From Winogradskyella epiphytica (lineage in GTDB: Bacteria > Bacteroidota > Bacteroidia > Flavobacteriales > Flavobacteriaceae): DNA of 64,000 bases. Below are positions 1 through 8,260 of this stretch, one piece after another. The number at the start of each line of letters is the position of its first letter. Position 1 is the first letter of the stretch. The translations under genes and the position numbers were made by a program. The stretch lies in the NCBI RefSeq assembly GCF_003217215.1, contig NZ_QJTD01000004.1, positions 114,790 to 178,789 on the forward strand. Direction: 5' to 3'. Under the pieces are notes generated by a model, which saw only the letters and a list, made by a program, of their open reading frames with translations, was not told where the DNA came from and searched no databases.

Positions 1-471
1 AACGGTGTGGCAGCTGGTGCAGGAGCAAATATTGCATTAGCCTGTGATATTGTAGTGGCTCATGAAAAAGTGAGCTTCATTCAAGCTTTTAGCTTAATAG
101 GTTTAGTTCCTGATAGTGCAGGAACCTTCTTCTTACCGCGATTAATCGGTTTTCAAAAAGCACAAGCGTTAGCTATGTTAGGAGATAAGATTTCTGCTGA
201 AGAAGCTGAGAAAATGGGAATGATTTATAAAATGATTCCTTTAGAAAGCTTCGATGAAGAAGTAAATAAACTTGCATTGAAACTCGCTAATATGCCAACA
301 AAAGCTTTAGGCTTAATCAAAGAGTTATTCAATAGCTCGATGACAAATACCTTAGAGCAACAATTAGCATTAGAATCTAAATTACAGATTGAAGCGGCAC
401 AAACAGAAGATTATGCTGAAGGAGTTTCTGCTTTTATTGAAAAAAGAAAACCTGAGTTTAAAGGGAAATAA
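1..471 (+). CDS. paaG: 2-(1,2-epoxy-1,2-dihydrophenyl)acetyl-CoA isomerase PaaG (5' truncated by window edge)
   Basis: PaaG isomerises ring-1,2-epoxyphenylacetyl-CoA to the oxepin form in aerobic phenylacetate degradation, in the cytoplasm. The reading frame is open from base 1 (N-G-V-A-A-G-A-G...), so the gene begins upstream; the GTG at base 7 lies inside the crotonase core and is not the start. Seen: the oxyanion-hole segment NGVAAGAGA, the PaaG-type segment GLVPDSAGTFFLPR carrying the Asp that PaaG uses in place of the hydratase Glu, and a helical C-terminus ending in KRKPEFKGK. About 100 N-terminal residues are missing compared with a normal 260-residue member. It is the first gene of the paa run seen here, 107 bases before paaH. 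The isomerase assignment rests on the Asp-containing motif and the context. Confidence 0.88.
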   Translation, partial: NGVAAGAGANIALACDIVVAHEKVSFIQAFSLIGLVPDSAGTFFLPRLIGFQKAQALAMLGDKISAEEAEKMGMIYKMIPLESFDEEVNKLALKLANMPTKALGLIKELFNSSMTNTLEQQLALESKLQIEAAQTEDYAEGVSAFIEKRKPEFKGK

Positions 472-534
472 GAAAGTTCGAATAAGGTTGCTTCCCGCAA
501 CTTAAATTCGATAATATAATTAAATAAACAGATT

Positions 535-561
535 TGTTATTCCTACGCAGATAGGAATCCA
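535..561. repeat. Short palindromic intergenic repeat (paaG-paaH gap)
   Basis: The segment contains the near-perfect palindrome ATTCCTACGCAGATAGGAAT and can form a small hairpin. It resembles the longer copy at 7414-7492 (arms with TTCTGCG and GCAGGAAT) and a degenerate one at 12357-12385. It lies just before the paaH start, so it would be transcribed within the operon. Confidence 0.5.
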
Positions 562-578
562 CAATAAAAATATAAAAC

Positions 579-1736
579 ATGAACGTAGGAATTATAGGTT
601 CAGGAACCATGGGAAGTGGCATAGCGCAAGTTGCTGCTACTGCTGGTTGCCAAGTGAAATTATACGATACCAATCAAGCGGCTTTAGATAAAGCTAAGGC
701 GTCTCTTGAGAAAATATTATCTCGTTTAATCGAGAAAGGTAGAATGGATTCTGCAGAAAAAAACAGAATTCAATCGAATATTTCTTATGTCGTTGAATTG
801 AAAAGTTTAGCAGATTCAAACCTAACCATCGAAGCTATTATTGAAAACCTTGACATTAAGAAAAAAGTATTTTCAGAATTAGAGTCTTATGTTGCAGACG
901 ATTGTATTATCGCTTCCAACACCTCTAGTTTGTCTATCGCTTCCATTGCCTCATCACTTCAAAAGCCTGAACGTTGTGTTGGGATTCACTTTTTTAATCC
1001 AGCACCATTAATGAAGCTGGTAGAGGTTATTCCTGCAATTCAAACCTCAAAAGAAGTTCTTGAAAAGTCCATACAAACCATTAGCGATTGGAAAAAAACA
1101 GTCGCTGTTGCTAAAGACACTCCTGGGTTTATCGTGAATAGAGTAGCACGTCCATTTTATGGTGAAGCATTACGAATTTACGAGGAAGGTATAGCTGACT
1201 TTGCAACGATTGATGATGCAATGAAACAGGTTGGTGGTTTTAGAATGGGACCATTCGAACTCATGGATTTCATTGGAAATGATGTGAATTATACCGTTAC
1301 CGAAACCGTATTTACGGCCTTCTATTTCGATCCGAGATATAAGCCATCTTTTACACAAAAACGCTTTTCAGAAGCAGGCTACCTAGGAAGAAAATCAGGA
1401 AAGGGATATTATGATTATTCTGAAGGTGCTGTAAAACCAGAACCAAAACAAGATAAAGAATTAGCAAATCAAATATTCGATAGAGTATTGGTGATGCTAA
1501 TCAACGAAGCGGCAGATGCCTTGTTTTTAAACATCGCTTCAGCCGAAGATATTGACAATGCCATGACTAAAGGGGTTAACTACCCAAAAGGGCTATTGGC
1601 TTGGGCAGATGAGAAAGGCATCGATTGGTGCGTGTCAAAATTAGACGATTTATATAACGAATACCACGAAGACAGATACCGTTGTAGTCCGTTGTTAAGA
1701 CGAATGAAGAAAAAAGGTAATAGGTTTGGGGTATGA
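579..1736 (+). CDS. paaH: 3-hydroxyacyl-CoA dehydrogenase PaaH
   Basis: NAD-dependent oxidation of 3-hydroxyadipyl-CoA to 3-oxoadipyl-CoA in the lower phenylacetate pathway, cytoplasmic. The N-terminal Rossmann domain starts at once with the dinucleotide motif IGSGTMGSGIAQVAA (residues 6-20). The signature segment GIHFFNPAPLMKLVEV (about 135-150) holds the catalytic His at 137. Two helical C-terminal 3HCDH domains follow (about 185-280 and 295-385). At 385 residues it is longer than a single-domain FadB2-type enzyme and shorter than E. coli PaaH (about 475). The stop overlaps the next start by four bases (ATGA at 1733-1736), which implies translational coupling to the four-helix-bundle gene. 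The family is certain; exact substrate is inferred from the operon. Confidence 0.9.
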   Translation: MNVGIIGSGTMGSGIAQVAATAGCQVKLYDTNQAALDKAKASLEKILSRLIEKGRMDSAEKNRIQSNISYVVELKSLADSNLTIEAIIENLDIKKKVFSELESYVADDCIIASNTSSLSIASIASSLQKPERCVGIHFFNPAPLMKLVEVIPAIQTSKEVLEKSIQTISDWKKTVAVAKDTPGFIVNRVARPFYGEALRIYEEGIADFATIDDAMKQVGGFRMGPFELMDFIGNDVNYTVTETVFTAFYFDPRYKPSFTQKRFSEAGYLGRKSGKGYYDYSEGAVKPEPKQDKELANQIFDRVLVMLINEAADALFLNIASAEDIDNAMTKGVNYPKGLLAWADEKGIDWCVSKLDDLYNEYHEDRYRCSPLLRRMKKKGNRFGV

Positions 1737-2113
1737 GGAGGTCCAAGTATCATTTCAAATTTGAGGAATTAGCGATTTATACAACCGCAATGGAATTTGG
1801 AGAAGTTGTTAATGTACAAACAAAGAAATTTCCTAAAGATGAACGATTTGAGTTGACATCACAATTTAAAAGAGCGGCAGATTCTATAGCTCTGAATATA
1901 GCAGAGGGGGCAAGCGGTTCTGATAAACAGTTTCATAATTATTTAGGTAACGCCTGGTATAGTGCACATGAATGTATTGCTTGTAGTTCTAAAGCTTGGT
2001 TAAGAAACTATATTACGACTGAAGAAGATGAGGAAAATAGAAGATTAATCACCGAATTATCAAAAATGATAACAACTTTACGTGCAATAATTTTCAAAAG
2101 AATTAATATATAA
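1733..2113 (+). CDS. Four helix bundle protein (23S rRNA intervening-sequence-protein family)
   Basis: A 126-residue, all-helical protein of the small family first described from open frames in 23S rRNA intervening sequences and common as free genes in Bacteroidota. Recognisable parts are the early segment FEELAIYTTAMEF, the middle FELTSQFKRAADSIALNIAE followed by GA-G (residues about 41-63), and the later HECIACSS region. No enzymatic motif, signal peptide or membrane segment is seen, and the molecular role of the family is not established. Here it is not in rRNA: its start overlaps the paaH stop by four bases and it sits 13 bases before paaI, so it is embedded in the catabolic operon. Whether it serves the pathway or is only a passenger cannot be told from sequence. 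Confidence 0.82.
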   Translation: MRRSKYHFKFEELAIYTTAMEFGEVVNVQTKKFPKDERFELTSQFKRAADSIALNIAEGASGSDKQFHNYLGNAWYSAHECIACSSKAWLRNYITTEEDEENRRLITELSKMITTLRAIIFKRINI

Positions 2114-2126
2114 TTTTAAATAACGA

Positions 2127-2540
2127 ATGAAACCTATTACCTCACACCTCATACCTAAAAAGATGCTCAGCCAAGACGCCTATAGTCAATGGCTAGGAAT
2201 CGAAATCCTAGAATGTGAATTAGGACGTTGCAAAGTAGGGATGACCGTTAGAAAGGAAATGCTTAATAGTATGGGAAAAGCCCATGGTGGCATCAGTTAT
2301 TCATTAGCAGATACCGCCTTCGGTTTTGCAGCGAATACCCATGGTAAATATGCCGTTTCTATCGAAACGAGTATTAATCATATTGAAGCCTTAAACGAAG
2401 GGGATTATTTAGTGGCCGAGTCCGTAATTGAAAATGTAAAAAACAGATTGGGCTTTAATATTATTGAAGTAAAACGTGGAGACGAATTAGTAGCTCTTTT
2501 TAAAGGGGTTGCTTATAGAACGCAAAAAGACTGGGAATAA
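2127..2540 (+). CDS. paaI: Phenylacetic acid degradation thioesterase PaaI
   Basis: Hotdog-fold acyl-CoA thioesterase that hydrolyses stalled hydroxyphenylacetyl-CoA type esters to release CoA, cytoplasmic. In 137 residues the hallmark segment MGKAHGGISYSLADTAFGFA is present (about residues 48-67): the HGG turn and the Asp in the long helix match the PaaI active-site pattern. The N-terminus MKPITSHLIPKKMLSQDAYS leads directly into the fold, supporting the ATG at 2127. It lies 13 bases after the four-helix-bundle gene and 19 bases before the zinc peptidase gene, so all are probably on one transcript. Length and motif agree well with characterised PaaI proteins (about 140 residues). Confidence 0.9.
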   Translation: MKPITSHLIPKKMLSQDAYSQWLGIEILECELGRCKVGMTVRKEMLNSMGKAHGGISYSLADTAFGFAANTHGKYAVSIETSINHIEALNEGDYLVAESVIENVKNRLGFNIIEVKRGDELVALFKGVAYRTQKDWE

Positions 2541-2559
2541 ACCATAAAACTATTAATAT

Positions 2560-3420
2560 ATGAAATGGCAAGGTAGAAGAAAAAGTGGAAACTTAGAAGA
2601 CCGTCGTGGTATGGGGTCTAAAGGTAAAATTGCAGCAGGTGGTGGTTTGGTCGCCGTTGTTGTGATTCTCTTACAGCTTTTTGGTGGTGAAACAGGAAAG
2701 CAAATAGCTCCAATTATAGAACAAGTAGGTAATAGTCAAACGGTTCAGCAGGTAGAGCAAAGAGAATTAACCCAAGAAGAACAACTTATGGGTGATTTTA
2801 TGGCTACCGTATTGGCAGATACAGAAGATATATGGACTCAACTTTTTAGAGAATATAATTTAGGGGAATACAAAGAACCTAAAATGGTATTGTTCAGTGA
2901 TGCTGTGAATACGGCTTGTGGAAGCGCAAGTTCCGCTTCAGGACCATTTTATTGCCCAGGAGATCAAAAAGTGTATATGGATTTAGTCTTTTTCAACGAA
3001 CTCAAATCGCGTTTCGGTGCTAAGGGAGGCGACTTTGCTATCGCTTATGTTACAGCACATGAGATTGGTCACCATATTCAAACCATATTAGGAACGTCCA
3101 ACAAAGTACGACAGTTGCAGTCTCAATCGAGTAAAGTAGAAGCAAACAGACTTTCTGTAGCCCAGGAATTGCAGGCCGATTTCTATGCAGGTGTTTGGGC
3201 GCATCACAATAGAAAATATTTACAAGAAGGAGATATCGAAGAAGCTCTAAGTGCTGCCAATGCAGTTGGAGATGATGCCATTCAAAAGCGTACAAGAGGA
3301 ACGGTTTCTCCAGATAGCTTTACTCATGGGACTTCAGAGCAACGTATGGAGTGGTTTATGAAAGGCTTTAAAACAGGGGATATGAGACAAGGTGATACCT
3401 TTTCTGCTATTCTGAATTAA
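2560..3420 (+). CDS. Membrane-anchored neutral zinc metallopeptidase (YpfJ-like, PF04228 type)
   Basis: A predicted zinc peptidase of the YpfJ/KPN_02809 family. Residues 1-23 are basic and polar (MKWQGRRKSGNLEDRRG), followed by one hydrophobic segment at about 24-42, so the protein is probably inner-membrane anchored. The conserved family segment with CGSASSASGPFYCPGD (about 120-135) is followed by the zinc-binding HEIGHH (167-172), where His167 and His171 are ligands and Glu168 the base; a later conserved QELQADFYAGVWAHH region supplies the third ligand area. The length (286) is usual for the family. No substrate is known for this family. It sits between paaI and paaJ without an obvious terminator, a position not explained by phenylacetate chemistry. 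Confidence 0.85.
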   Translation: MKWQGRRKSGNLEDRRGMGSKGKIAAGGGLVAVVVILLQLFGGETGKQIAPIIEQVGNSQTVQQVEQRELTQEEQLMGDFMATVLADTEDIWTQLFREYNLGEYKEPKMVLFSDAVNTACGSASSASGPFYCPGDQKVYMDLVFFNELKSRFGAKGGDFAIAYVTAHEIGHHIQTILGTSNKVRQLQSQSSKVEANRLSVAQELQADFYAGVWAHHNRKYLQEGDIEEALSAANAVGDDAIQKRTRGTVSPDSFTHGTSEQRMEWFMKGFKTGDMRQGDTFSAILN

Positions 3421-3436
3421 ATTTTAGATGTATACC

Positions 3437-3506
3437 ATTGGTATTTCGTACGGGCTACGGAATCCAAAATAAAAAATTATAATATTAAAATGCTCAGCTG
3501 CTGAGA
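3437..3506. repeat. Two small hairpins in the peptidase-paaJ gap
   Basis: ATTTCGTA (3443-3450) can pair with TACGGAAT (3456-3463), with one mismatch, and CTCAG (3493-3497) pairs with CTGAG (3501-3505). The first resembles a diverged copy of the TTCCTACG/GGAAT palindromes elsewhere in this operon. Neither is followed by a T-run, so they are not typical terminators. Confidence 0.4.
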
Positions 3507-3519
3507 AGAATAAAAGATT

Positions 3520-4734
3520 ATGAAAGAAGCTTATATAATAGACGGAATCAGAACACCAATAGGAAATTACAAAGGTACTTTATCTGCTGTACGAACAGAC
3601 GATTTAGGAGCTATTGTAATCAAAGAAATTGTCAAACGTAATCCAAACATACCAAGTGATGCTTACGACGATGTGATTATGGGTTGTGCTAACCAAGCAG
3701 GAGAAGATAATCGTAACGTAGCGAGAATGTCAGCGCTTTTAGCAGGCCTTCCTTTTACGGTTCCAGGAGAAACGGTGAACCGATTATGTAGTTCAGGGTT
3801 ATCAGCAATCATTCACGCTAATAGAGCGATCAAAGCTGGAGATGGCGACTTGTTTATTTCTGGTGGTGTAGAAAATATGACCCGCGGGCCATACGTTATC
3901 GCTAAACCTTCTAGTGCTTTTGGAAACGATTCTAAAATGTACGACTCTAGTTTCGGATGGCGTTTTGTAAACCCGAAAATGAACGAGATGTACGGGACAG
4001 ATGGTATGGGAAACACTGCCGAAAACCTAGTAGAGAAATATAATATATCAAGAGAAGACCAAGATAAGTTCGCACTTTGGAGTCAGCAAAAAGCAACCAA
4101 AGCTCAAGAAAACGGAAGATTGGCAAAGGAGATTGTTACCGTAGAAATTCCACAGCGTAAAAAAGACCCGATTCAATTTTCAAAAGATGAATTCGTAAAA
4201 CCTACGAGTTCTTTAGAGGTGCTGGCAAAATTACGTCCAGCGTTTAAAAAAGAAGGCGGAAGTGTAACCGCAGGAAACTCTTCAGGATTAAACGATGGTG
4301 CAGTAGCAACAATCATTGCTTCTGGAGATGCCGTAAAAAAATATAACCTTAAACCGCTAGCAAGAATCGTAAGTTCTGCAGTTGTAGGAGTAGAGCCAAG
4401 AATTATGGGTATCGGTCCTGTAGAAGCGTCTAATAAAGCCCTAGAAAAAGCAGGTTTAACAATGGACGATATGGATGTTATCGAACTTAACGAGGCCTTT
4501 GCTGCTCAAGCTTTAGCGTGTACGCGTGCGTGGGGATTAAAAGACAACGACCCGAGGTTAAATCCTAATGGAGGTGCTATCGCCATTGGTCACCCACTAG
4601 GTGTTACCGGTGCGAGAACCACTTATTCTGCAGCTCTAGAATTGAACGAGCAGAAAAAACGTTATGCTTTAGTAACCATGTGTATTGGTGTTGGTCAAGG
4701 TTATGCAGCGGTTATCGAAAACGTAAATCTGTAG
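3520..4734 (+). CDS. paaJ: 3-oxoadipyl-CoA / 3-oxo-5,6-dehydrosuberyl-CoA thiolase PaaJ
   Basis: Thiolase that cleaves 3-oxoadipyl-CoA (and the dehydrosuberyl intermediate) to acetyl-CoA plus a shorter acyl-CoA; cytoplasmic. All three thiolase signatures are present: VNRLCSSGLSAI with the nucleophilic Cys90, NPNGGAIAIGHPLGVTGART with His358, and CIGVGQG with Cys388 near the C-terminus. It begins MKEAYIIDGIRTPIGNYKG, as PaaJ/PcaF thiolases do, and at 404 residues it is of normal size (about 401). The gene is about 100 bases after the peptidase and about 175 before paaZ, and both gaps carry repeats. A PcaF-type beta-ketoadipate role is biochemically equivalent; the paa context favours PaaJ. Confidence 0.92.
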   Translation: MKEAYIIDGIRTPIGNYKGTLSAVRTDDLGAIVIKEIVKRNPNIPSDAYDDVIMGCANQAGEDNRNVARMSALLAGLPFTVPGETVNRLCSSGLSAIIHANRAIKAGDGDLFISGGVENMTRGPYVIAKPSSAFGNDSKMYDSSFGWRFVNPKMNEMYGTDGMGNTAENLVEKYNISREDQDKFALWSQQKATKAQENGRLAKEIVTVEIPQRKKDPIQFSKDEFVKPTSSLEVLAKLRPAFKKEGGSVTAGNSSGLNDGAVATIIASGDAVKKYNLKPLARIVSSAVVGVEPRIMGIGPVEASNKALEKAGLTMDDMDVIELNEAFAAQALACTRAWGLKDNDPRLNPNGGAIAIGHPLGVTGARTTYSAALELNEQKKRYALVTMCIGVGQGYAAVIENVNL

Positions 4735-4736
4735 TA

Positions 4737-4827
4737 TTTGGGCGTTACCACAAGGGTCGCGCTTGCACTACTCGCTTCCAGACCCAAAAGTCTGGAGAGC
4801 TCAAACACACCGTTTAATCGCTAACGC
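4737..4827. repeat. Interspersed intergenic element, copy 1 (TTTGGGCGTTA ... CTAACGC)
   Basis: This roughly 90-base segment begins TTTGGGCGTTACCACAAGGG and ends AATCGCTAACGC. The outer GCGTTA and TAACGC are complementary and can close the element into one stem-loop. Inside, TCCAGAC (4777-4783) pairs perfectly with GTCTGGA (4790-4796). Its first 20 bases are identical to the start of the element at 13510-13588, and it is related to the one at 63398-63590. No coding capacity is seen. Confidence 0.7.
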
Positions 4828-4857
4828 AAAAGAACGGTTTAATAGTTTAAATAGCAT

Positions 4858-4889
4858 TCCGATGTATCTGTTCACGAAAGTACATCGGA
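4858..4889. repeat. Perfect 9-bp hairpin upstream of paaZ
   Basis: TCCGATGTA (4858-4866) pairs with TACATCGGA (4881-4889) around a 14-base loop. It lies 20 bases before the paaZ start with no T-run, so it may affect mRNA stability or translation rather than end transcription. Confidence 0.5.
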
Positions 4890-4909
4890 GTAAGATAAAA
4901 TAGTAAGTA

Positions 4910-7411
4910 ATGAAAAAAATACAAAATTACGTCAACGGAAAATGGACAGAAGGTACAGGTGAAGGTGTTCCAATGTTTGACGCTATTACAGGAGAAGTAG
5001 TTGCCTTATCGGATACGCAAGGTCTAGATTTTGGCGAAATTCTTCACTACGGAAGAACAAAAGGTAGTGAAAAACTACGTAAAATGACGTTTCAAGAACG
5101 TGGAAATATGCTAAAAAGTCTGGCGCTTTATCTTATGAAAAAGAAAGCCGCTTTTTACGAATTAAGTTATAGAACAGGGGCAACAAAAGTAGATAGCTGG
5201 ATAGATATTGAAGGTGGTTTCGGAAACCTATTTGCCAATGCATCGCTACGTAAATTATTTCCAAATCAGTCGTATCACGTAGAAGGTGATGCTATCGATT
5301 TGTCTCGTGGTGGTCGCTTTATGGCGCATCATATTATGGTGCCTAAAAAAGGAGTTGCTGTTCATATTAATGCTTTTAACTTCCCGGTTTGGGGAATGTT
5401 AGAAAAATGTGCTACGAACTGGATGGCCGGTGTGCCTGCTGTAGTAAAACCAGCAACAAACACCTCGTTTCTAACCGAAGCTGTTGTTCGTGAAATTATA
5501 GCTTCTGGAATTTTACCAGAAGGCGCACTGCAACTTATTACCGGTTCGGCAAGAACGATTTTAGATACCGTAGAATCTCAAGATGTCGTGACCTTCACCG
5601 GTTCGGCAACAACGGGACGTTTATTAAAATCTCATAAGCGAATTATTGACGAGTCTGTGCCATTTAATATGGAAGCTGATTCATTAAACGCATCTGTTTT
5701 AGGAGAAGATGCTATTCCTGGAACGCCAGAATTCGACCTGTTTATTAAAGAGGTAAGAAATGAAATGACTGTGAAATGTGGACAAAAATGTACGGCTATC
5801 CGTAGAATAATTGTACCGCAAAATTTGGTTGAAGATGTTCAAATTGCCCTAGGTAAAGCCTTGTCTAAAGTAACTATTGGTGACCCAAGATTAAAAGAGG
5901 TTCGCATGGGAGCTTTGGTGAGTAAAGACCAAGTAACCGAAGTGAGAGAGCGTGTTCAAGAACTATCTAAAACAGCAAGTATTGTTTATGGTGATTTAGA
6001 TAAGATTGAGACGATTGGTGCCGATGCTAAAAAAGGCGCATTCTTAAGTCCGATTTTACTTCGTGAAGATCATCCGTTTACAAATTTAGCAGTACACGAA
6101 ACCGAAGCTTTCGGACCAGTCAGTACTATAATGCCATATAAAAACTTGGACGAAGCCATTACATTAGCGCAAATGGGTAAAGGATCGTTAGTATCTTCTA
6201 TCGCCACTTACGATAATAAAGTAGCTAAGGACTATGTGGTTAATGCGGCAAGTCACCACGGACGAATTTTAGTGATAAACCGTGATATGGCTAAAGAAAG
6301 TACAGGCCATGGTTCACCATTACCAAACTTAGTGCACGGTGGTCCAGGACGTGCTGGTGGAGGAGAAGAAATGGGTGGAATGCGTGGTATAAAACACTAT
6401 TTACAACGTACAGCCATTCAAGGTTCACCAACCACATTAACAGAAATTACAGGTATTTATCAGCAAAATGCAGAGTATAAGGAAGCAGAACAGCATCCAT
6501 TTAAATACCACTGGGAAGATATCAAAGCGGGTATGTCGCTTAAAACGCATAACCGTACATTAACAGATTCTGATATTATCAACTTCGCGAATCTTACTTG
6601 GGATCATTTCTATGCACATACCGATACCACCTCTTTAGACGGTAGTATTTTTGAAAAAAGAACAGCACACGGCTATTTCATTATAGCAGCAGCAGCCGGT
6701 TTATTTGTTTATCCTAATAAAGGGCCTGTAGCAGCAAACTACGGATTGGAAGAATGTAGATTCCTTCGTCCGCTATACCACAACGACACGATCTATGTGC
6801 GTTTAACTTGTAAGCAAAAAATTGATCGTGATGTGGCTTCAGCAGAACACCCAAGCGGAATCGTAAAATGGTACGTTGAGGTTTTTGATGCCTTAACCGA
6901 CGAAATGGTGGCCTTTGCAACAATCTTAACGATGGTTGAGAAAAAGCAAGAGGTTTTTGTTGAAATGACCGAAGATAAAATCAAAGAATGCCTTTCAAAA
7001 TTAAAAGAAGATTTTAAACCGAAATGGGGAATTCTAACGCCTCAGCATCTTTTAGAACACCTTGAAGAAGGTTACAGATTAGCTTCAGGAGAAATTAAAG
7101 TAACCGAATGTGTTACTCCGGAAAAAATCGTTGAGAAAGTTCATAATTCATTATACAACTACGAGAAATTTCCAAAAGGAACGAGTTTCCCAACGTATAA
7201 AAAAGAAGAGTTAGAAGATTTAAAACATCCAGATTTCGAAACAGCAAAGGCAAAATTCTTTGAAGCAAGAGAGGCTTATGTTGCCTTCTATAAAGAAAAT
7301 CCAGATGCCGTTTTAACAAACATGGTTTTTGGAGATTTAAATAGATACGAGTGGTATTTATTAGAGCGTAAACATTTAAACCACCATTTCGAGCAATTCG
7401 GATTAATTTAG
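4910..7411 (+). CDS. paaZ: PaaZ bifunctional oxepin-CoA hydrolase / aldehyde dehydrogenase with extra C-terminal domain
   Basis: PaaZ opens the oxepin-CoA ring by hydrolysis and oxidises the resulting semialdehyde with NADP. Residues 1-510 form the aldehyde dehydrogenase: Glu255 in FNMEADSLN and Cys294 in [12 protein letters not shown] match the E. coli catalytic Glu256 and Cys295. Residues about 530-680 form the MaoC-like hydratase: Asp565 and His570 in LTWDHFYAH match Asp561 and His566. E. coli PaaZ ends near 681; this protein has about 150 more residues (684-833). That tail begins [20 protein letters not shown] and ends with F-G-x6-W-x6-H-L-x-HH-x2-QFG, a pattern I associate with DUF1569/DinB-like domains. 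The fusion partner's role is unknown; its assignment is from memory. The enzymatic halves look intact. Confidence 0.93.
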   Translation: MKKIQNYVNGKWTEGTGEGVPMFDAITGEVVALSDTQGLDFGEILHYGRTKGSEKLRKMTFQERGNMLKSLALYLMKKKAAFYELSYRTGATKVDSWIDIEGGFGNLFANASLRKLFPNQSYHVEGDAIDLSRGGRFMAHHIMVPKKGVAVHINAFNFPVWGMLEKCATNWMAGVPAVVKPATNTSFLTEAVVREIIASGILPEGALQLITGSARTILDTVESQDVVTFTGSATTGRLLKSHKRIIDESVPFNMEADSLNASVLGEDAIPGTPEFDLFIKEVRNEMTVKCGQKCTAIRRIIVPQNLVEDVQIALGKALSKVTIGDPRLKEVRMGALVSKDQVTEVRERVQELSKTASIVYGDLDKIETIGADAKKGAFLSPILLREDHPFTNLAVHETEAFGPVSTIMPYKNLDEAITLAQMGKGSLVSSIATYDNKVAKDYVVNAASHHGRILVINRDMAKESTGHGSPLPNLVHGGPGRAGGGEEMGGMRGIKHYLQRTAIQGSPTTLTEITGIYQQNAEYKEAEQHPFKYHWEDIKAGMSLKTHNRTLTDSDIINFANLTWDHFYAHTDTTSLDGSIFEKRTAHGYFIIAAAAGLFVYPNKGPVAANYGLEECRFLRPLYHNDTIYVRLTCKQKIDRDVASAEHPSGIVKWYVEVFDALTDEMVAFATILTMVEKKQEVFVEMTEDKIKECLSKLKEDFKPKWGILTPQHLLEHLEEGYRLASGEIKVTECVTPEKIVEKVHNSLYNYEKFPKGTSFPTYKKEELEDLKHPDFETAKAKFFEAREAYVAFYKENPDAVLTNMVFGDLNRYEWYLLERKHLNHHFEQFGLI

Positions 7412-7413
7412 TC

Positions 7414-7492
7414 TGTCATTTCTGCGTATGCAGGAATCTTTAAAGAAAAAGTAATAATCATAAAATGGACTCCTGCTTTCGCAGGAAAGACA
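7414..7492. repeat. Imperfect long inverted repeat (paaZ-hydratase gap)
   Basis: The arm at 7414-7440 (TGTCATTTCTGCGTATGCAG...) is largely complementary to the arm at 7466-7492 (TGGACTCCTGCTTTCGCAGG...), giving a long imperfect stem with a 25-base AT-rich loop. It is the best-preserved copy of the TTCCTGCG/GCAGGAAT repeat family in this window. An in-frame ATG at 7465 lies inside the second arm and is not the true start of the next gene. Confidence 0.65.
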
Positions 7493-7506
7493 AAAAATAT
7501 ATTAAG

Positions 7507-8259
7507 ATGAGTCAACCTTATGTTAAACTAGACATACAAAACGAAGTAGGATATATAGAATTTTTTCATCCTGCACACAACTCTCTACCGGGAGATATTT
7601 TAGCAAAATTAGCACAAACAATTACCGACGCGGGAACTAACGATGACATCAAAGTGATTGTTCTTAAGAGTGGAGGCGATAGAACCTTCTGTGCCGGAGC
7701 AAGTTTTAATGAATTAATCAACATCAACGATGCAGCAACAGGAAAGGTTTTCTTTTCAGGGTTTGCAAATGTTATTAATGCCATGCGCAAATGTCCGAAA
7801 TTTATTATCGGTCGAGTGCAAGGTAAAACCGTAGGAGGTGGTGTTGGTTTAGCAGCATCAACCGATTATTGTATGGCATCGAAATTTGCTGCCATAAAAT
7901 TAAGTGAATTAAATATTGGTATCGGACCATTCGTAGTCGGACCAGCTATAGAGCGTAAAATGGGATTAAGCGCCATGTCGCAAATCGCAATTGATGCCAA
8001 CTCATTTTACCCTGCAGACTGGGCACAACAAAAAGGACTTTATACACAAGTTTACGATTCTACAGAAGCTTTAGACGAGGCTGTAAAAGCAACAGCGGAG
8101 CACTTATGTACCTACAATCCAGAAGCGATTAAAGAAATGAAAGCGATTTTCTGGAAAGGAACGGAAGATTGGGATACGCTGTTAGCAGAACGTGCTGCAA
8201 CTAGTGGAACTTTAGTGCTTTCAGAATTCACAAAAGAAAAATTAAAGACCTATAAATAA
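7507..8259 (+). CDS. Enoyl-CoA hydratase/isomerase family protein (PaaF position)
   Basis: A crotonase-fold protein of 250 residues expected to hydrate 2,3-dehydroadipyl-CoA or a related intermediate. I chose ATG 7507 (MSQPYVKLDIQNEVGYIEFF); the upstream in-frame ATG 7465 would add 14 residues encoded by an inverted repeat. The oxyanion-hole segments FCAGASFNEL (about 61-70) and QGKTVGGGVGLA (105-116) are present. Aligned to E. coli PaaF from memory, the second catalytic Glu is kept (Glu134 in KLSELNIGIG) but the first is Gly114. PaaF activity is therefore uncertain; an isomerase or a structural partner is possible. It lies between paaZ and paaY, so involvement in the phenylacetate pathway is likely. 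Confidence 0.8.
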   Translation: MSQPYVKLDIQNEVGYIEFFHPAHNSLPGDILAKLAQTITDAGTNDDIKVIVLKSGGDRTFCAGASFNELININDAATGKVFFSGFANVINAMRKCPKFIIGRVQGKTVGGGVGLAASTDYCMASKFAAIKLSELNIGIGPFVVGPAIERKMGLSAMSQIAIDANSFYPADWAQQKGLYTQVYDSTEALDEAVKATAEHLCTYNPEAIKEMKAIFWKGTEDWDTLLAERAATSGTLVLSEFTKEKLKTYK

Positions 8260-8260
8260 T

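Noticed and set aside
1733..2113. Considered whether the four-helix-bundle gene marks an rRNA gene with an intervening sequence
   Set aside because: No rRNA sequence surrounds it; it is flanked by paaH and paaI coding sequence.
7465..7506. An upstream ATG extending the hydratase by 14 residues
   Set aside because: The extension is encoded by an inverted repeat arm, and the conserved N-terminus starts at 7507.
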